Assembly (NCBI RefSeq): GCF_902686445.1
Contig: NC_062229.1
Location: 2,195,003-2,259,002 of the forward strand
Origin: Sciurus carolinensis
Taxonomy: Eukaryota; Chordata; Mammalia; Rodentia; Sciuridae
Direction: 5' to 3'
DNA length: 64,000 nt
The notes below the pieces were generated by a model that had not been told where the DNA came from, searched no databases, and saw nothing but the letters and a program-made list of their open reading frames with translations. Positions 28,001 to 38,103 of this stretch are shown piece by piece. Each line of letters starts with the position of its first letter. Positions within the stretch are counted from its first letter, which is position 1. The translations under genes and the position numbers were made by a program.

Positions 28001-31000
28001 TCCGAGCCCCTCCCGCCTCCAGCTAAGACAGAAGCACACTGGGAGGCCGCGTGTGCCAGGCATGACTGGGTGCCCGTGCCCTGCACCCCCCTGGGTTCAC
28101 AGCAGCACCCCCCTCCGTCTTCCAGAGACCAGCACCCTCGGGACGGAAGGTCAGCTGGGGTGCAGCTCGGAGGCAGAGCGCGTGCGTGTCACGTGTGAGG
28201 CCCCAGGTTCCATCCTCAGTGCCGCAGGAAAGACAGGAGAGCTCACTACCTGGCTCACCTGCGGGCCTGGGCAGGGCTGGGTCACAGTCCACGGCTGAGT
28301 CCGTGGTTTCTGTCTGGCCTCACCCACCATCCCTGCCCACTGTGAGCCCCGACCCTCATCCTGGCTCTTGAAATTGGTCAGGGTTTATGTCCAGCCTGGA
28401 GGACACGGAGGTTGACTGCCCCAGGCGCCCTGGCCTGCCCTCCTGGGGTGCGAGCAGCACTGCCACACCGCTCTCAGCTCGGCCCCCTTGCCTAGGGGGC
28501 GGCGTCTTCCCAGCATGGGCCTGGTGGCTGGCGACGCTGGCGAGGGTGCCCCCTGGATCGCCCGGGAGAGGCGCTGGTGCCCGGTTGGCGGGTCAGTGTG
28601 GCGCTGGGCTGCTGCTTCACTGACCCTCCTTTCTCCTTGATTGACTTGGTGCCACAGAGAACTGCAGCCTGGAGTCAAAGCCGTACAGGTGGTCCTCAGG
28701 TAGGCAGGTGTGCCTGCAGCCCGGGACCCTCGGCCACCCCTGCCCTGGCACGGCCCTCCCGCACCCCCACCCCCAGAGCCCGCAGACTCCCGTGCACCCT
28801 GCCGCATGTCCTGGCGTCCAACCCCTGCCGCCCGCCACCGTTGGTGGGGCCAGCCATCGCTTCCCACCCCACCAGCCCAGTCATGGAGCCCAGAGCAGCC
28901 CCGCCCTGTCATTGCTGTAGAATCTGTTACTCGGACACCAGCTGCCCTCAGGAGGACCAGTACCCGCCCAACATCGCTGTGAAGGTCAACCACAGCTACT
29001 GCTCTGTCCCGGTGAGCCTGCTGCCTGCGCTGCTGGGGTGGAGGGCAGGGGCACCACTGGCCCCACGGTGCCCTGAGCAACGTGTCTGCTTCCAGGGCTA
29101 CTATCCTTCCAATAAGCCTGGAGTGGAGCCCAAGAGGCCCTGCCGGCCCATCAACCTCACCCACCTCATGTACCTGTCCTCAGCCACCAACCGCATCACC
29201 GTCACCTGGGGCAACTACGGCAAGGTGAGTGTGCCACCCAGCACCTGCCCTGGCCCCCAGGCCCCACCTGGCCCTGACACCTGCCCTCTCCCCAGAGCTA
29301 CTCGGTGGCCCTGTACCTGGTGCGGCAGCTGACCTCGGCGGAGCTGCTGCAGAGGTTGAAAACCATCGGGGTCAAGCACCCGGAGCTCTGCAAGGCCCTG
29401 GGTGAGCTGCGGTGGGCTGCTGGGGACTCTCCCTCCTGGGCCTGAGGGGCGGGCTTGACCTGTCCGGGGTCCACACAAGGAAAGCCACCCATGTGGGTCG
29501 TGGTACCAGGGAGGCCAGGAGGCCTGTGCAGGATGCTGGGGGTGGGACATGGCTGCTGTCCACAGGGGTCGAGCCCTCAGGCTTCCCTGGGTGGCTCTGG
29601 CCTGGCGTTGGGACAGGCTGGAGTCACAGTTGGCCGAGGGTGACGCGCACAGGACAGGTCACTTTCTGTCTTTCCTGTGCTCGTGACGTTCGCTGTTTTT
29701 AAGAAACGAAACCTAGAGCTCCTGAAAGACAAGCCGCGCGCCCGCAGGCAGGAGCAGAGGGCCGCTTCCTGGCTGCTGCAGGGCTGCCAGGCGCGGTGCT
29801 CAAGCTGTGTGGCCTGGACAGCTGCTGTCCTCTCCGGTGGCCGTGTCTGTATGAGGACAGACCACGCCATCTCGGACAGGCTCCCTGGGCCTGCCTTGCT
29901 GGGACTGGGCTGTGGTGGGCTCCGCTGTCCTGTCCTTGGAGGGGCTGTTGGGTTGGGTTTCAGGGCGGGGCCCAACCATGGGGCCTGTGGATTCTGGTGC
30001 CACCTGGAAAGCCGGCTCAGGAGCTGGGCGAGGACCCGCCCACTGTCCGCTGGGCGTGCCGGCCCCTCCCTCTAGCCCAGGCCCTTGCAGATGGGAGGGG
30101 TTCTGGCACCGGCCCAGATAGCCCCGGGCTGTACCCCAGCTCTCAGCCACCCCATGGCCTCCCAGCCTGGGAGGGGCCTTGGAGGCTCCCTGTGTGAAGC
30201 CCTCTGCCCACCCCAGCTCTTGAGGGAGGAGTCATAGCCCACAGCCCCTGATGTCACACAGGAAGCCCTGTGGGTAACCCAGCCCTGTCCCCACGACCAG
30301 AGGGAGACCAAGGCAGAGTCATAGTTAGGACTCCGTGACTCCAAGACCTGTGCACCTGCTGTGCCACCTCTGCTCCTCACCTCCACCCCCAGCAAGGAGC
30401 CTCAGCACCGGGGCCACAAGCTCTTGAGCCCTGGGCCCCACTTAGGGCCATGGCGGCAGGTGTCTGCCCACAGCCAGCCACAGGTGTGGCATCTCCACCA
30501 TTGGGTTTCTGTCTCCAGGAAGTTCTGTCTTTTGTCTCACTTTAGCCCTTCTTGCTACATACACTGTCTTCCTACAAGAGAGCAGGAAGGCTTTGCTCTA
30601 AAACCAGACGCATACCTCTGCCCTCATGTCTGCCTGGTGTCTGGTGGTCCACCCCCAGCACTTAGCCACTGGGGCCCTGGGGGAAGTTCACACTGAGGTA
30701 TGAGTGCCTTCCGGGGGCCTGCTCAAGCAGGGGAGGGTGCAGGGGGCCGAGCAGCCAGGGCCTGGCTCAGGGGGAGGAGCCTTCCGGCACCATTGGCCCC
30801 ATGGCCTACCCACCCAGCCCTTGAGTGCCCAGGGCTTTGCAGAGATCCTGGGCTTAGGCTGCTCAGAGGAAGGAGAGTGCTTGAGTCCCCACAGACTGAG
30901 GTCAGGAGGAAGCAGGTGTGGGACCGAAGGAAGGAAGGGAGTCCCAGGCAGAGGAGATGGCTTCCTGGAGGGCCTGATGACAGTCTCCTGCGAGCCTTCT

Positions 31001-34000
31001 GGACGGAGTGTGGTCATGCCTGACTTCTCCTGTCCTGAGCAGGGTGGGTGCAGGAGCGTCTGGGAGCCACCTTATGGGTCCTCCATGGCCTTCCTACAGC
31101 CTGTGTGGCTCCCGTGAGCCCTCTTTCCAGGCTGCTGCATACTGTGCACAGATGCCACCTGGCCTCAGGGTGGGTCCCCATCACGCCTTGGCAGGTGTGC
31201 TGGTGGCAGAATAGCCATCACAGTGGATGCTCTGTAGGTGCTGGGTGCTGCCAGGATCTCTCCAAAATAGGTCAGCAGGAGCCCTGCAGGTGAGGAGGCC
31301 GTGCTAGTGCCTGCTGGCTGGGCATAGCCTGGGCCCTGGGGCCTCTTTCAGACGCTCTTTGCAGCCCCAAGTCTGCAGCCCAGCCTGGGTCCCCACCAGG
31401 GAAGCCTCTCGTAGAAATGAGTGCATTCTGTGGGCTCTGTGACCCAGGCTGCCTGTCTCCTCCCCTCTAACACTGTCCTCTGTCCCCTCCTCACAGTCAA
31501 GGAGAAGCTGCGCCTGGATCCTGACAGCGAGATTGCCACCACCGGTGTGCGGGTATCCCTCATCTGCCCGGTGAGCAAGCAGATTGCCCCTTGTTGCTCC
31601 CCTCCCAGAGCTGCATGGCCCTGGGCTTCCTCCATCTCCACCTGGGTGGTGACATGCAGCTGGCGTGGGAGCACGGGAGGGCAGGGGGTTCGGCCTAGGT
31701 CCCCTGGGTGCTCATGGCAGGGAGTGAGTGGAACGGTGCGGCCAGGGCTGCTCAACCCGCCCTCCCCACAGCTGGTGAAGATGCGGCTCTCGGTGCCCTG
31801 CCGGGCGGAGACCTGCGCACACCTGCAGTGCTTCGATGCAGTCTTCTACCTGCAGATGAATGAGAAGAAGCCCACCTGGATGTGCCCGGTGTGTGACAAG
31901 CCAGCCCCCTACGACCAGCTCATCATTGATGGGTGAGTCCCGGGACCCAGAGGCAGCTGGGCGCTGTGCTGGGCCAGCCCCTCGTTTCCTTGGATCCTGG
32001 TGTGCGGAGTGGAGCCAGTTGCTGGTGACTCTGGAGAGCCCAGCCCTGAGCATGCAGGTGCGAAAGGCCCATTGCTCCCTGTGGGACTAGCAGAGCCTTT
32101 ACTGGACAGGCCCATGGAGGTGCGTGCTGGGCTTTTCCACCTGAGATGGGCACCTGCAAGGCCAGCCACGAGGCTGCCGGGGAGTCAGTGGGGCCCCAGA
32201 AACAGAAGCGTCCCCAGAGGGAAGGTGAAAGACAGGCCAATAGCTGCTGGTCACGCCCCACCCTTTCCTGGTGACGCTAGCCTGGGACTGGCCAGCAGGC
32301 CCTCCCCCTGCCACCCCTGAGGGCTAGGGTGGGCTTCTCTGCCCAGATGGGAAGCTTGCTTAGGTCTTAGGTTTCCAGAAACTAAGCTCAGTTGTCCCTG
32401 GCACCTGAGGTGGCTTCTGCCAGGTGCTGTCCGCCCCTTCCTGTCCCCAGAGCCACTGTGGGCTGTGGAGGTCATGGGTCGGACCCCCTGCTGGAGTGCC
32501 TGCCCTGCCTCAGACTCGTCTCCGCCTGTTGTTCTGTGGTGCGGAGGGGAGCCCAGGGCCTTGGGTCTGGGGCAGGGGTCCACCATTGAGCCACACCCCA
32601 GGCTGCTCCCCACTTAATTGAGGAGGAGACTGAGGCTCAGGGGACTGCCCACCAGCCTCGGGCCCTACCCCATACCTTGCAGGTGGCTGGGCTGTGGTGA
32701 CTTGAAGCCAGGTCTGGCCGGTTCTGAGCCTTCCTGGAAGGGCCTAGCTGCTGGCCTCCAAGTGGAGTGAGGAGGCCCCTGGGACCAGGCACGTGGGCTG
32801 GATCTGAATGGTTGCTCCGTTCTAACCTGGTGGCTGCGCGGTCCACCATCTGCCTTTCCCCAAGGCCTGGAGCCGGTGGTTCAGCTTAGCAGCCGTGGCT
32901 CCATCGCTAGGTCAGGTGCTGTGCCCTGCAGGGCCTGGTCCTGGCCACCAGGCCCCGGTGTTGCCACACAGCCCGGAGGTTCCTGGAGGGCTCTGCCCCA
33001 TCTGTTCCAGACCTGTACCAGGTGGATCCTGGGTCCCCCAAGGGACTGTGGAGCCTGCTCAGGGAACACTCTTGGGGGGGGGCGGGGGACTGTTGCAGGA
33101 GAGCAGGAAGAGGGCTGGGGACCCAGAGGCGGAGTGGGGGTTCCCCTGGCGGGAGTCGCGCTACAAGCAGAGCCTTCCACACTTGAGTGACCGTGGCCCG
33201 CGGGGGGCAGGGGCAGGGTGGAAGTGGCCCCAGGTGGGACCAGGCCTCTCCTGCGTGGCCGGGACACAGCAACCAGTGTGCCCCGCATGGGTTGTGGGAC
33301 GTGGTGGGCAGAACTGGAACTGGATCCTGCTGTCTAGTCTTGTGAGCTTAGGCTCTTGTCCCTGCCAGGGCCTCTGTTTCCCTTCTGTGAACTGGGGCGG
33401 GAAGGTCCCCATGTAGAGGGACCCAGTGTACAGCGTGTACCATACCCTTCGGGGACAGTGTGGGAGTGAGGCGCCCTGTCCCCACAGCCTCTGAGCCTGG
33501 AGCCACTGCACCTCCCTCGAGCCTCAGGCTCCTCACGGCCTGAGCAGTGCCACCAGGAGGTCCCCGGGCATGCACAGGCTCTGGTCAGCTCGAGCCTGCG
33601 TCCTCTTCTGGGAAGTGGGGGCATCTGCCTGGCGGTGCCCAGCCCCAGGGTGGAGCTCCAGTGGGGCAGCAGGCCCCTTGCCACCCTCCAGGGTGACTGG
33701 GGAAGGGCCGCCCGCCTTGCCTGTGGCTGCCAGGCAGGTGCCTGCAGGCCTGCGGCCACGCCTTCAGGCCTGTGCAGAAGGTCCCCAGTGCTCGGGGACC
33801 CTTGGTGCTGTCTCAAGGCCACCTCTGCAGAGGGCGGTGCCCTGGCGAGCCCTGTGGCGGGAAGGAGGGCCCCGGGTGTGACGCAGCCTGGTGTCACCCA
33901 CCCGCCTCGCCCAGGCTCCTCTCGAAGATCCTGAGCGAGTGTGAGGACGCGGACGAGATCGAGTACCTGGTGGACGGCTCTTGGTGCCCCATCCGTGCCT

Positions 34001-34433
34001 GAGAAGGAGCGGAGCTGCAGCCCCCAGGGCCCCATCCTGGTGCTCGGTGAGTCCGCTGCCGCCCTGGAGCAGTCGGGGGAGCCGCCCCGTGCCCGCGGTG
34101 CATGTCAGCAGCCCCCTGAACACCTGTCCGCCTGTGTCCCTGTTGCCCACAGGAACCTCAGACGCTACTGGGCTCCTGCCCACCCCTAGCGTCAATGGTG
34201 GCGGCGGCGGCGGCGGCGGCGGCGGTGGCACCCTGGGCGGTGCAGGCAGCGGGGCGGCCTTGGTTGGCAGTGTGGAGAATGGGAAGCCTGGAGCCGACGT
34301 GGTGGACCTCACGCTGGACAGCTCGTCATCCTCAGAGGAGGAGGACGACGATGAGGACGAGGACGAGGACGAGGAGGGACCCCGGCCCAAGCGCCGCTGC
34401 CCCTTCCAGAAGGGCCTGGTTCCGGCCTGCTGA
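12642..34433 (+). CDS. PIAS4: E3 SUMO-protein ligase PIAS4 (PIASy), 11 exons, with a frame-breaking base in exon 10
   Basis: PIAS4 is a nuclear SUMO E3 ligase that brings UBC9-SUMO to targets such as STAT1, Smad and DNA-repair proteins. Coding exons are 12642-12668, 17070-17496, 27539-27623, 28658-28699, 28921-29011, 29096-29224, 29296-29401, 31497-31570, 31772-31932, 33915-34046 and 34153-34433, all GT-AG with matching phases. Domains: SAP (about residues 10-45, with LXXLL motif LQMLL at 20-24), PINIT (about 110-270, motif PINLT at 242-246), and SP-RING with Cys342, His344, Cys347 replaced in order by Cys365 and Cys368 as the second metal pair. The C-tail has the SUMO-interacting motif VVDLTLD (34299-34319), a Ser run, an acidic run and KRR. 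Exon 10 is 132 bp where the frame needs 131, so an in-frame TGA lies at 34000-34002 and the literal product is 409 residues. Everything after it stays open in the shifted frame to the usual ending KGLVPAC and stop at 34431-34433. Without the extra base the length would be 517 residues, close to the 510 of human PIAS4. Confidence 0.95.
12669..17069 (+). other. PIAS4: PIAS4 intron 1
   Basis: 4.4 kb. The first 400 bases belong to the CpG island; the rest is unique-looking with no ID or B1 SINE. A MIR/L2-like remnant lies at about 15320-15430 (GCCTGGCACATAGTAGATAC). No extra exon is recognisable. Confidence 0.7.
17070..17496 (+). CDS. PIAS4: PIAS4 exon 2 (SAP domain and start of PINIT)
   Basis: 427 bp with acceptor CTTCCTCAG and donor GTGAGTGG. 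It encodes [19 protein letters not shown] onward through the SAP domain to KPTEL. The reading frame is open upstream through the intron end, but the splice site and conservation set the exon start. Confidence 0.95.
18015..18120 (-). repeat. Antisense B1-like SINE
   Basis: AGGCTGGCCTTGAACTTGTG followed by CACCTCAGCCTCCCAAATAG is the antisense B1 signature. Confidence 0.75.
18830..18910 (+). repeat. L2-class remnant
   Basis: GCCTGCTAGGTGGGTGCCCA and TGCCAGGCACTGGGC followed by GCAGCAGAGACAGGCATTC resemble the same L2-type segment as at 3075-3205. Confidence 0.45.
21190..21740 (-). repeat. Three adjacent antisense SINEs in PIAS4 intron 2
   Basis: Antisense ID/B1 units at about 21190-21400, 21405-21600 (ending in GTTTACAGGTGTGTGCCACC) and an ID at about 21605-21740 (GCTGAGGATGGAACCCAGGG, CTAGGCGAGCGCTCC). 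Confidence 0.75.
22935..23060 (-). repeat. Antisense ID SINE
   Basis: TTAGTTGTGGGTGGACACAA, GGTGCTGAGGCTGGACCCCA and CCAGGCGAGCGCTGCACC mark an antisense ID-type element. Confidence 0.75.
24140..24240 (-). repeat. Antisense ID SINE with long A-tail
   Basis: A T-run is followed by GATCGAACCCAGGGCCTTGT and CTACCGACTGAGCTGTATCC. This is a well-conserved, probably young copy. Confidence 0.85.
24865..24995 (-). repeat. Antisense ID SINE
   Basis: A T-run, ATATTTCTTTAGTTGTCAGT, then GCGGTGCTGAGAATCAAACC identify an antisense ID element. Confidence 0.8.
25505..26990. repeat. SINE group in PIAS4 intron 2
   Basis: B1-ID dimers sense at 25505-25690 and 26398-26600, antisense B1 at about 26170-26310, and sense B1-ID at 26845-26990. 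Confidence 0.8.
27539..27623 (+). CDS. PIAS4: PIAS4 exon 3
   Basis: 85 bp, acceptor GTCTTCAG, donor GTGCCTGG (a weak GTGC type). It encodes [19 protein letters not shown] and RQVELIRNS. Confidence 0.92.
28150..28235 (+). repeat. ID SINE in PIAS4 intron 3
   Basis: CTGGGGTGCAGCTCGGAGGC followed by CAGGTTCCATCCTCAGTGCC is a diverged ID element. Confidence 0.65.
28658..28699 (+). CDS. PIAS4: PIAS4 exon 4 (42-bp small exon)
   Basis: Acceptor GCCACAG, donor GTAGGC. It encodes [13 protein letters not shown] with split Arg codons at both ends. It is too short to be seen as a stand-alone ORF. Confidence 0.92.
28921..29011 (+). CDS. PIAS4: PIAS4 exon 5
   Basis: 91 bp, acceptor TGCTGTAG, donor GTGAGCC. 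It encodes [20 protein letters not shown] and [10 protein letters not shown] within the PINIT domain. Confidence 0.94.
29096..29224 (+). CDS. PIAS4: PIAS4 exon 6
   Basis: 129 bp, acceptor CTTCCAG, donor GTGAGTG. It encodes [16 protein letters not shown], the PINLT motif, and the stretch through WGNYGK. Confidence 0.94.
29296..29401 (+). CDS. PIAS4: PIAS4 exon 7
   Basis: 106 bp, acceptor CTCCCCAG, donor GTGAGCTG. It encodes [20 protein letters not shown] through HPELCKAL, the end of PINIT. Confidence 0.94.
29402..31496 (+). other. PIAS4: PIAS4 intron 7
   Basis: 2.1 kb of unique-looking GC-rich sequence with no recognisable SINE or exon. Confidence 0.6.
31497..31570 (+). CDS. PIAS4: PIAS4 exon 8
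   Basis: 74 bp, acceptor CCTCACAG, donor GTGAGC. It encodes [20 protein letters not shown] and LICP, leading into the SP-RING. Confidence 0.94.
31772..31932 (+). CDS. PIAS4: PIAS4 exon 9 (SP-RING)
   Basis: 161 bp, acceptor CTCCCCACAG, donor GTGAGTCC. It carries the zinc-binding core [11 protein letters not shown] (Cys342, His344, Cys347 region) and WMCPVCDKP. All expected Cys and His residues are present, so the catalytic module looks intact. Confidence 0.95.
31933..33914 (+). other. PIAS4: PIAS4 intron 9, with one antisense ID SINE
   Basis: 2.0 kb of GC-rich sequence. The only clear repeat is a diverged antisense ID element at about 32520-32605 (TTCTGTGGTGCGGAGGGGAG, CACCATTGAGCCACACCCCA). 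A G-run lies at 33076-33089. Confidence 0.6.
33915..34046 (+). CDS. PIAS4: PIAS4 exon 10, with one surplus base and an early stop
   Basis: Acceptor CGCCCAG, donor GTGAGTCC. The frame encodes [20 protein letters not shown] and GSWCPIRA, then hits TGA at 34000-34002. One base to the right, the frame reads [15 protein letters not shown], the expected continuation, and enters exon 11 in the right phase. So one base is in excess close to 34000. The protein-level alignment fixes the position to within a codon or two. Confidence 0.9.
34153..34433 (+). CDS. PIAS4: PIAS4 exon 11 coding part (SIM, acidic tail)
   Basis: Acceptor TTGCCCACAG. In the ancestral frame it has a (GGC)n-coded run of 11 Gly (34197-34229), the SUMO-interacting motif VVDLTLD followed by five Ser (34299-34334), an Asp/Glu run (34337-34378), a PKRR basic patch, and a stop at 34431. 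It is reached in frame only if the surplus base in exon 10 is absent or spliced out. Confidence 0.9.
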
Positions 34434-35487
34434 CCACCGACCACACGACACGCAACTTTCCTGGTGCTGACCACGCGGAGGGCGGGCGGCCGGGCGCAGC
34501 GGGAGCAGCAGTTTCTCTTTTCTTTCCATGTTGGTTTGTTTTCTCCACCCTTCCCTGGCTCCTGGCTCCTGTACCTCTGGACTCTCCTCTCGGGGGATTA
34601 AAAAAAAGTAAAATGACAAAAAAAAAAAAAAAAAAAGTACAAAAACGAAAAAAAGAAAAATGAAACAGACGAAAAGACGAACTCGTCACACGAGGCCCGC
34701 CGGGAGAGCAGGGCTGCGGGGGGAGGGACCAGGAACCTCCCGCGACCATGCCAGCTGGGCCCGGCGACCACCGCGACCACGGACGTGCGTCTGTCCCCTT
34801 GCTTTGCTCTCTGCGACGCGTCCTCGCCTGGAGACCTCGCTGCGCCCTCAGCGAGCGCTGAGCTTAGAAGCCATGGGCGGGGCGGGCGCCACAGATGGGT
34901 TGTGATTTGAAAGTGCAATAACTTGGTATTCCGAAGACCCGGCGCGTGGCCAGGACCTCCCCAGGGAGGCAGGGCCCCGGGTGCGGCACCGTGTGGCGTG
35001 GGGGGGTCCGTTTTCTAGCCAGCTACCTCGGTAACTCCAATTCAGGTTAACTTCCCTACGGAACAGCACAGATGTCCACCGCCAGCCCTGCCCACGGGGC
35101 CATCGGGCAGGGAGGGCGTCGCGGCCGAGGGCGGCAGGTCTCTTGATTTGGGTTGGTTCCTCTCCCTTCCCGCTCCTGGGTTTCCCGACAGGTCGGAGGC
35201 TCGCCCGGCCCCACCCTGGAGCCTGGCTCTTCCAGCAGGGGCCCCGGAGGCAGCCGGTGGTGCCCTCCCCGCCGCCCTCAGCTCCGAACAGAGCTCCCTG
35301 GTCAGGAGGCAGGACCCGGCGCGGGCTGGGCCGCAGGGCGAGGGCAGGTCCGTCCTGCTGTACGAACTCCTGCCGGCGGGCCCCCCACCCTGCCCGCCCG
35401 CAGCCAGGCCGCTGTTTTCTAATATTTGTATTCTAACTTAATTGTTTTTTAAAAATGCAAATAAAACGGTCAAGGTGAAGCCACCAA
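34434..35487 (+). other. PIAS4: PIAS4 3'UTR with poly(A) signal
   Basis: About 1.05 kb. It includes an A-rich tract at 34600-34680. A canonical AATAAA lies at 35460-35465, followed by a GU/U-rich element from about 35489 (CTGTGCCCTTTTCTGTGTTG). Cleavage is expected near 35480-35487. Confidence 0.8.
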
Positions 35488-37020
35488 GGCCTGTGCCGTT
35501 CTGTGCCCTTTTCTGTGTTGGGGTGGGGAAGCGAGTGACACCCCAGGGTCTTCCCTCCCCTGCAACAGCTGACTTCAGAGGCGCTGTGTCCTGCGAGGAG
35601 GAGGTCACTTAGGACCACCTGGGCCTGGCTTCTGGTGCCTGCCCCGAGTGCGGAGGCTGGGCACTTGGACTGGACGAGGGATGCAGACAGACGGATGCTC
35701 TGTGGTGGTGGTCAGGGCAGAGCTGGGGCACGGGGCAGCAGCCGGCGCTGGTGAGGATGAGGACGGCGGCCACTGCGGGAGGGGCCGTGGCCCAGAGGAT
35801 GACGGCCCGCGGTCTGAGCACATCCCCACAGACTTGCACACGTGTCCACCACTGGTAGAAGGTGGAGGCCAGTTCCACAGATGGACGACTGAGCAACCCA
35901 CGTGGTGCGTTTACACACAGGAGCATGGATGGACCTGAGGACCTGGTGCCAGTGAGAGCCACACACAGGCCACAGTCGTGGCCCAGGAGAGTCCAAGATG
36001 GACATGTACCCATGGGCACAGGGCTGGGGAGGGTCAGGACGGCTCATGGGGGCAGGGCTTCCAAAGGGGTAGAGGAATGTTCTGGAACCAGATAGCAATG
36101 GCTCCCCAATTTGGACAAACCAGAAACGGCAGCGTTGGGGACGCTGTGTGCGGCGTGGACCATGCCTTCTGGGAAGTCTCAGGAGGGTGCTAGCCAAGGG
36201 GGGCCCAGCTGAGGCCCAGTGCTCTCCCATCACCCCGTGTCCCTGCAGTGTAGCCTTGACCTGTGTGCCCAAGGCCTGGGGTGCTGGAGGTGCTGCATGG
36301 ACCCAGGCTGGTCAGCAGCTGGGTGCACACAGGTGAGTGCCAGGGTGGGAGCCACAGGGTGGACGATGAGGACTGTGGGGTGTGTCCCGAGCAGAGCCTG
36401 GCCTTGCCGACTCCTAGTGCCTACTCGCAGGAAGAGCCCGGCCCACCAGGAGCCTAGGGTCTAAGTGGACCTGGCTTGGCTGGCCTGGGCAGATCCCTGT
36501 GCCGTGGGCTGAATGTGATGGGTGGACAGGAGGAAGGAGGGGCTCTCCCCAGAGGTCCCGTAAGGAGCTCTTGGTGACCCCAGCCCAGAGGGTCCTCCTC
36601 AGTGTGCTGGGCCCAGGCCCATCTTCTTGTGGGGGTGGTAACTTTGTGGGGGCCTGGCCTGGGCAGCACCTCCAGGACCTCCAGAGAGGGGACCAAGATC
36701 ACTCAGGCGGAGCCTCCCAGACCCCTGGAGCTGCAGATGGCCAAAGTTGGGCCTGTGCAGACTGATCGACACCAGCCAGTGATCCCCAGCCACCCAAGCC
36801 CTCGCCGCTGTCCCAGAGGCCCCTTCCCGTACCACCTGCCCGCCCAGGTACTGCCTGGACACCCACCACCCATCCTGTCCCAGAGGGACCACCTGCCCAT
36901 GCTGGGCAGGAAGGGTCTGGCGGGAACCAGGCCTCGAGCCCCCCTTCACCACCCAGACTCCCCACAAAACACGAAGGACACGGAAATCAGGCAAAGGACG
37001 CTGAGCGGTCATAACAGGCT
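35488..37020. other. Tail-to-tail spacer between PIAS4 and ZBTB7A
   Basis: About 1.5 kb between the 3' ends of two convergent genes. It holds an L1M-type remnant at about 35900-36120 and otherwise unique GC-rich DNA. Confidence 0.6.
35900..36120 (+). repeat. L1M 3'-end remnant
   Basis: ATGGATGGACCTGAGGACCT, the GGCTGGGGAGGGTCAGGA stretch and GAATGTTCTGGAACCAGATA match the pattern of mammalian-wide L1M 3' ends. Related copies lie at 57500-57730, 60540-60800 and 62590-62960. Confidence 0.6.
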
Positions 37021-38037
37021 GCGTTTAGTGGTTGTTTTATGTACAAGAAAAATGATTTTTCTGGTTTTTCATCATCTTTTGCCTTTTTGTTTTGTTTTTA
37101 TTACTTTAAAGCTTTCCCCCCACCCCCAAAAAGTGCATTTTTATCAATTTTTTTTTTAAATCTCCCACACTTTATAAAGACTCTCAAATACAGTCTATGG
37201 AATGTCTGCTCTGTGCTCTGTACCCAGCGGGCACCGCCCTGCCCCACGCGCCAGGCCTGGCCCCCGAGTCCAAGGCACCTCGTGTCTGGGCTGGGGGGCC
37301 TGGGCAGCGCCGCCCCGCCCCCCGCCCCATGTAAATCTAGTTTAGTGTGAGCTCGGCTCAACTGAGACCGGCCCTGGGGCGACGAGCCCCCGCCCTGACC
37401 CGTCCTGCGCCAGCCACCCCCACCTCTGGGGAGCTGCTTCCTCAGCTTAAATAACTTTTTAAAATAAAACTGCAAATATAAATATCTTTCTTTCTCAAAA
37501 AATAGGATTTTTTGCTTTTTTTTTTTTTGTTGGTTTTTAAGTTTTTCTTTTTTTTCTGTTTTTCCTTTCGGTCTCGCCTCCTACAGTCCCGGCTGCCCAG
37601 ATTGCTTCCATCCTGGGGCCTGACTCGGGCCTGGGCCTTGGCATGGCCACACAGCTGCCTGTGCCTGGGGTCCAGACAATGTCCAGCGTCCCTGGTCACC
37701 TGTGGAGAAGAGGCCTGGGACCCTCCTCTCCCATGGTGCAGGGAAGCAGAGGGACAGCTCTGGGCACAGGCGACACGCCGGCTGGCCTCCGGGGAGCAGA
37801 CTGGCACCAGGCTGGCCCGCCCGCGTCCTACATTCACTGGGTTATGGGGTTTTCATTCTATTTTTTTGCCTTTTTTTCCCCCCTTAATCTCAAAAGGCGG
37901 GGTGGGAGGGGCGAGGCAAGGAGCAGCAACTAGACAGGAGGTCCTCGCCTGGACCCCGAGCCCTCGGGCCTGGACCCCGCACTCACGCGCACACACACCA
38001 CGCAACCTCATCATGATGATGGAAATAACAATCTCAC

Positions 38038-38103
38038 TTTTTCTTTTTTTTTTTCTTTCTTTCTTTCTTTCTTTTTCTTTTTTTTTTTTTTTTGTACCAG
38101 GCA

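Noticed and set aside
33995..34003. Selenocysteine or stop read-through at the PIAS4 TGA
   Set aside because: Reading through the TGA would continue in the wrong frame (EGAELQPPG). The conserved tail lies one base over, so recoding of the stop does not explain the pattern.
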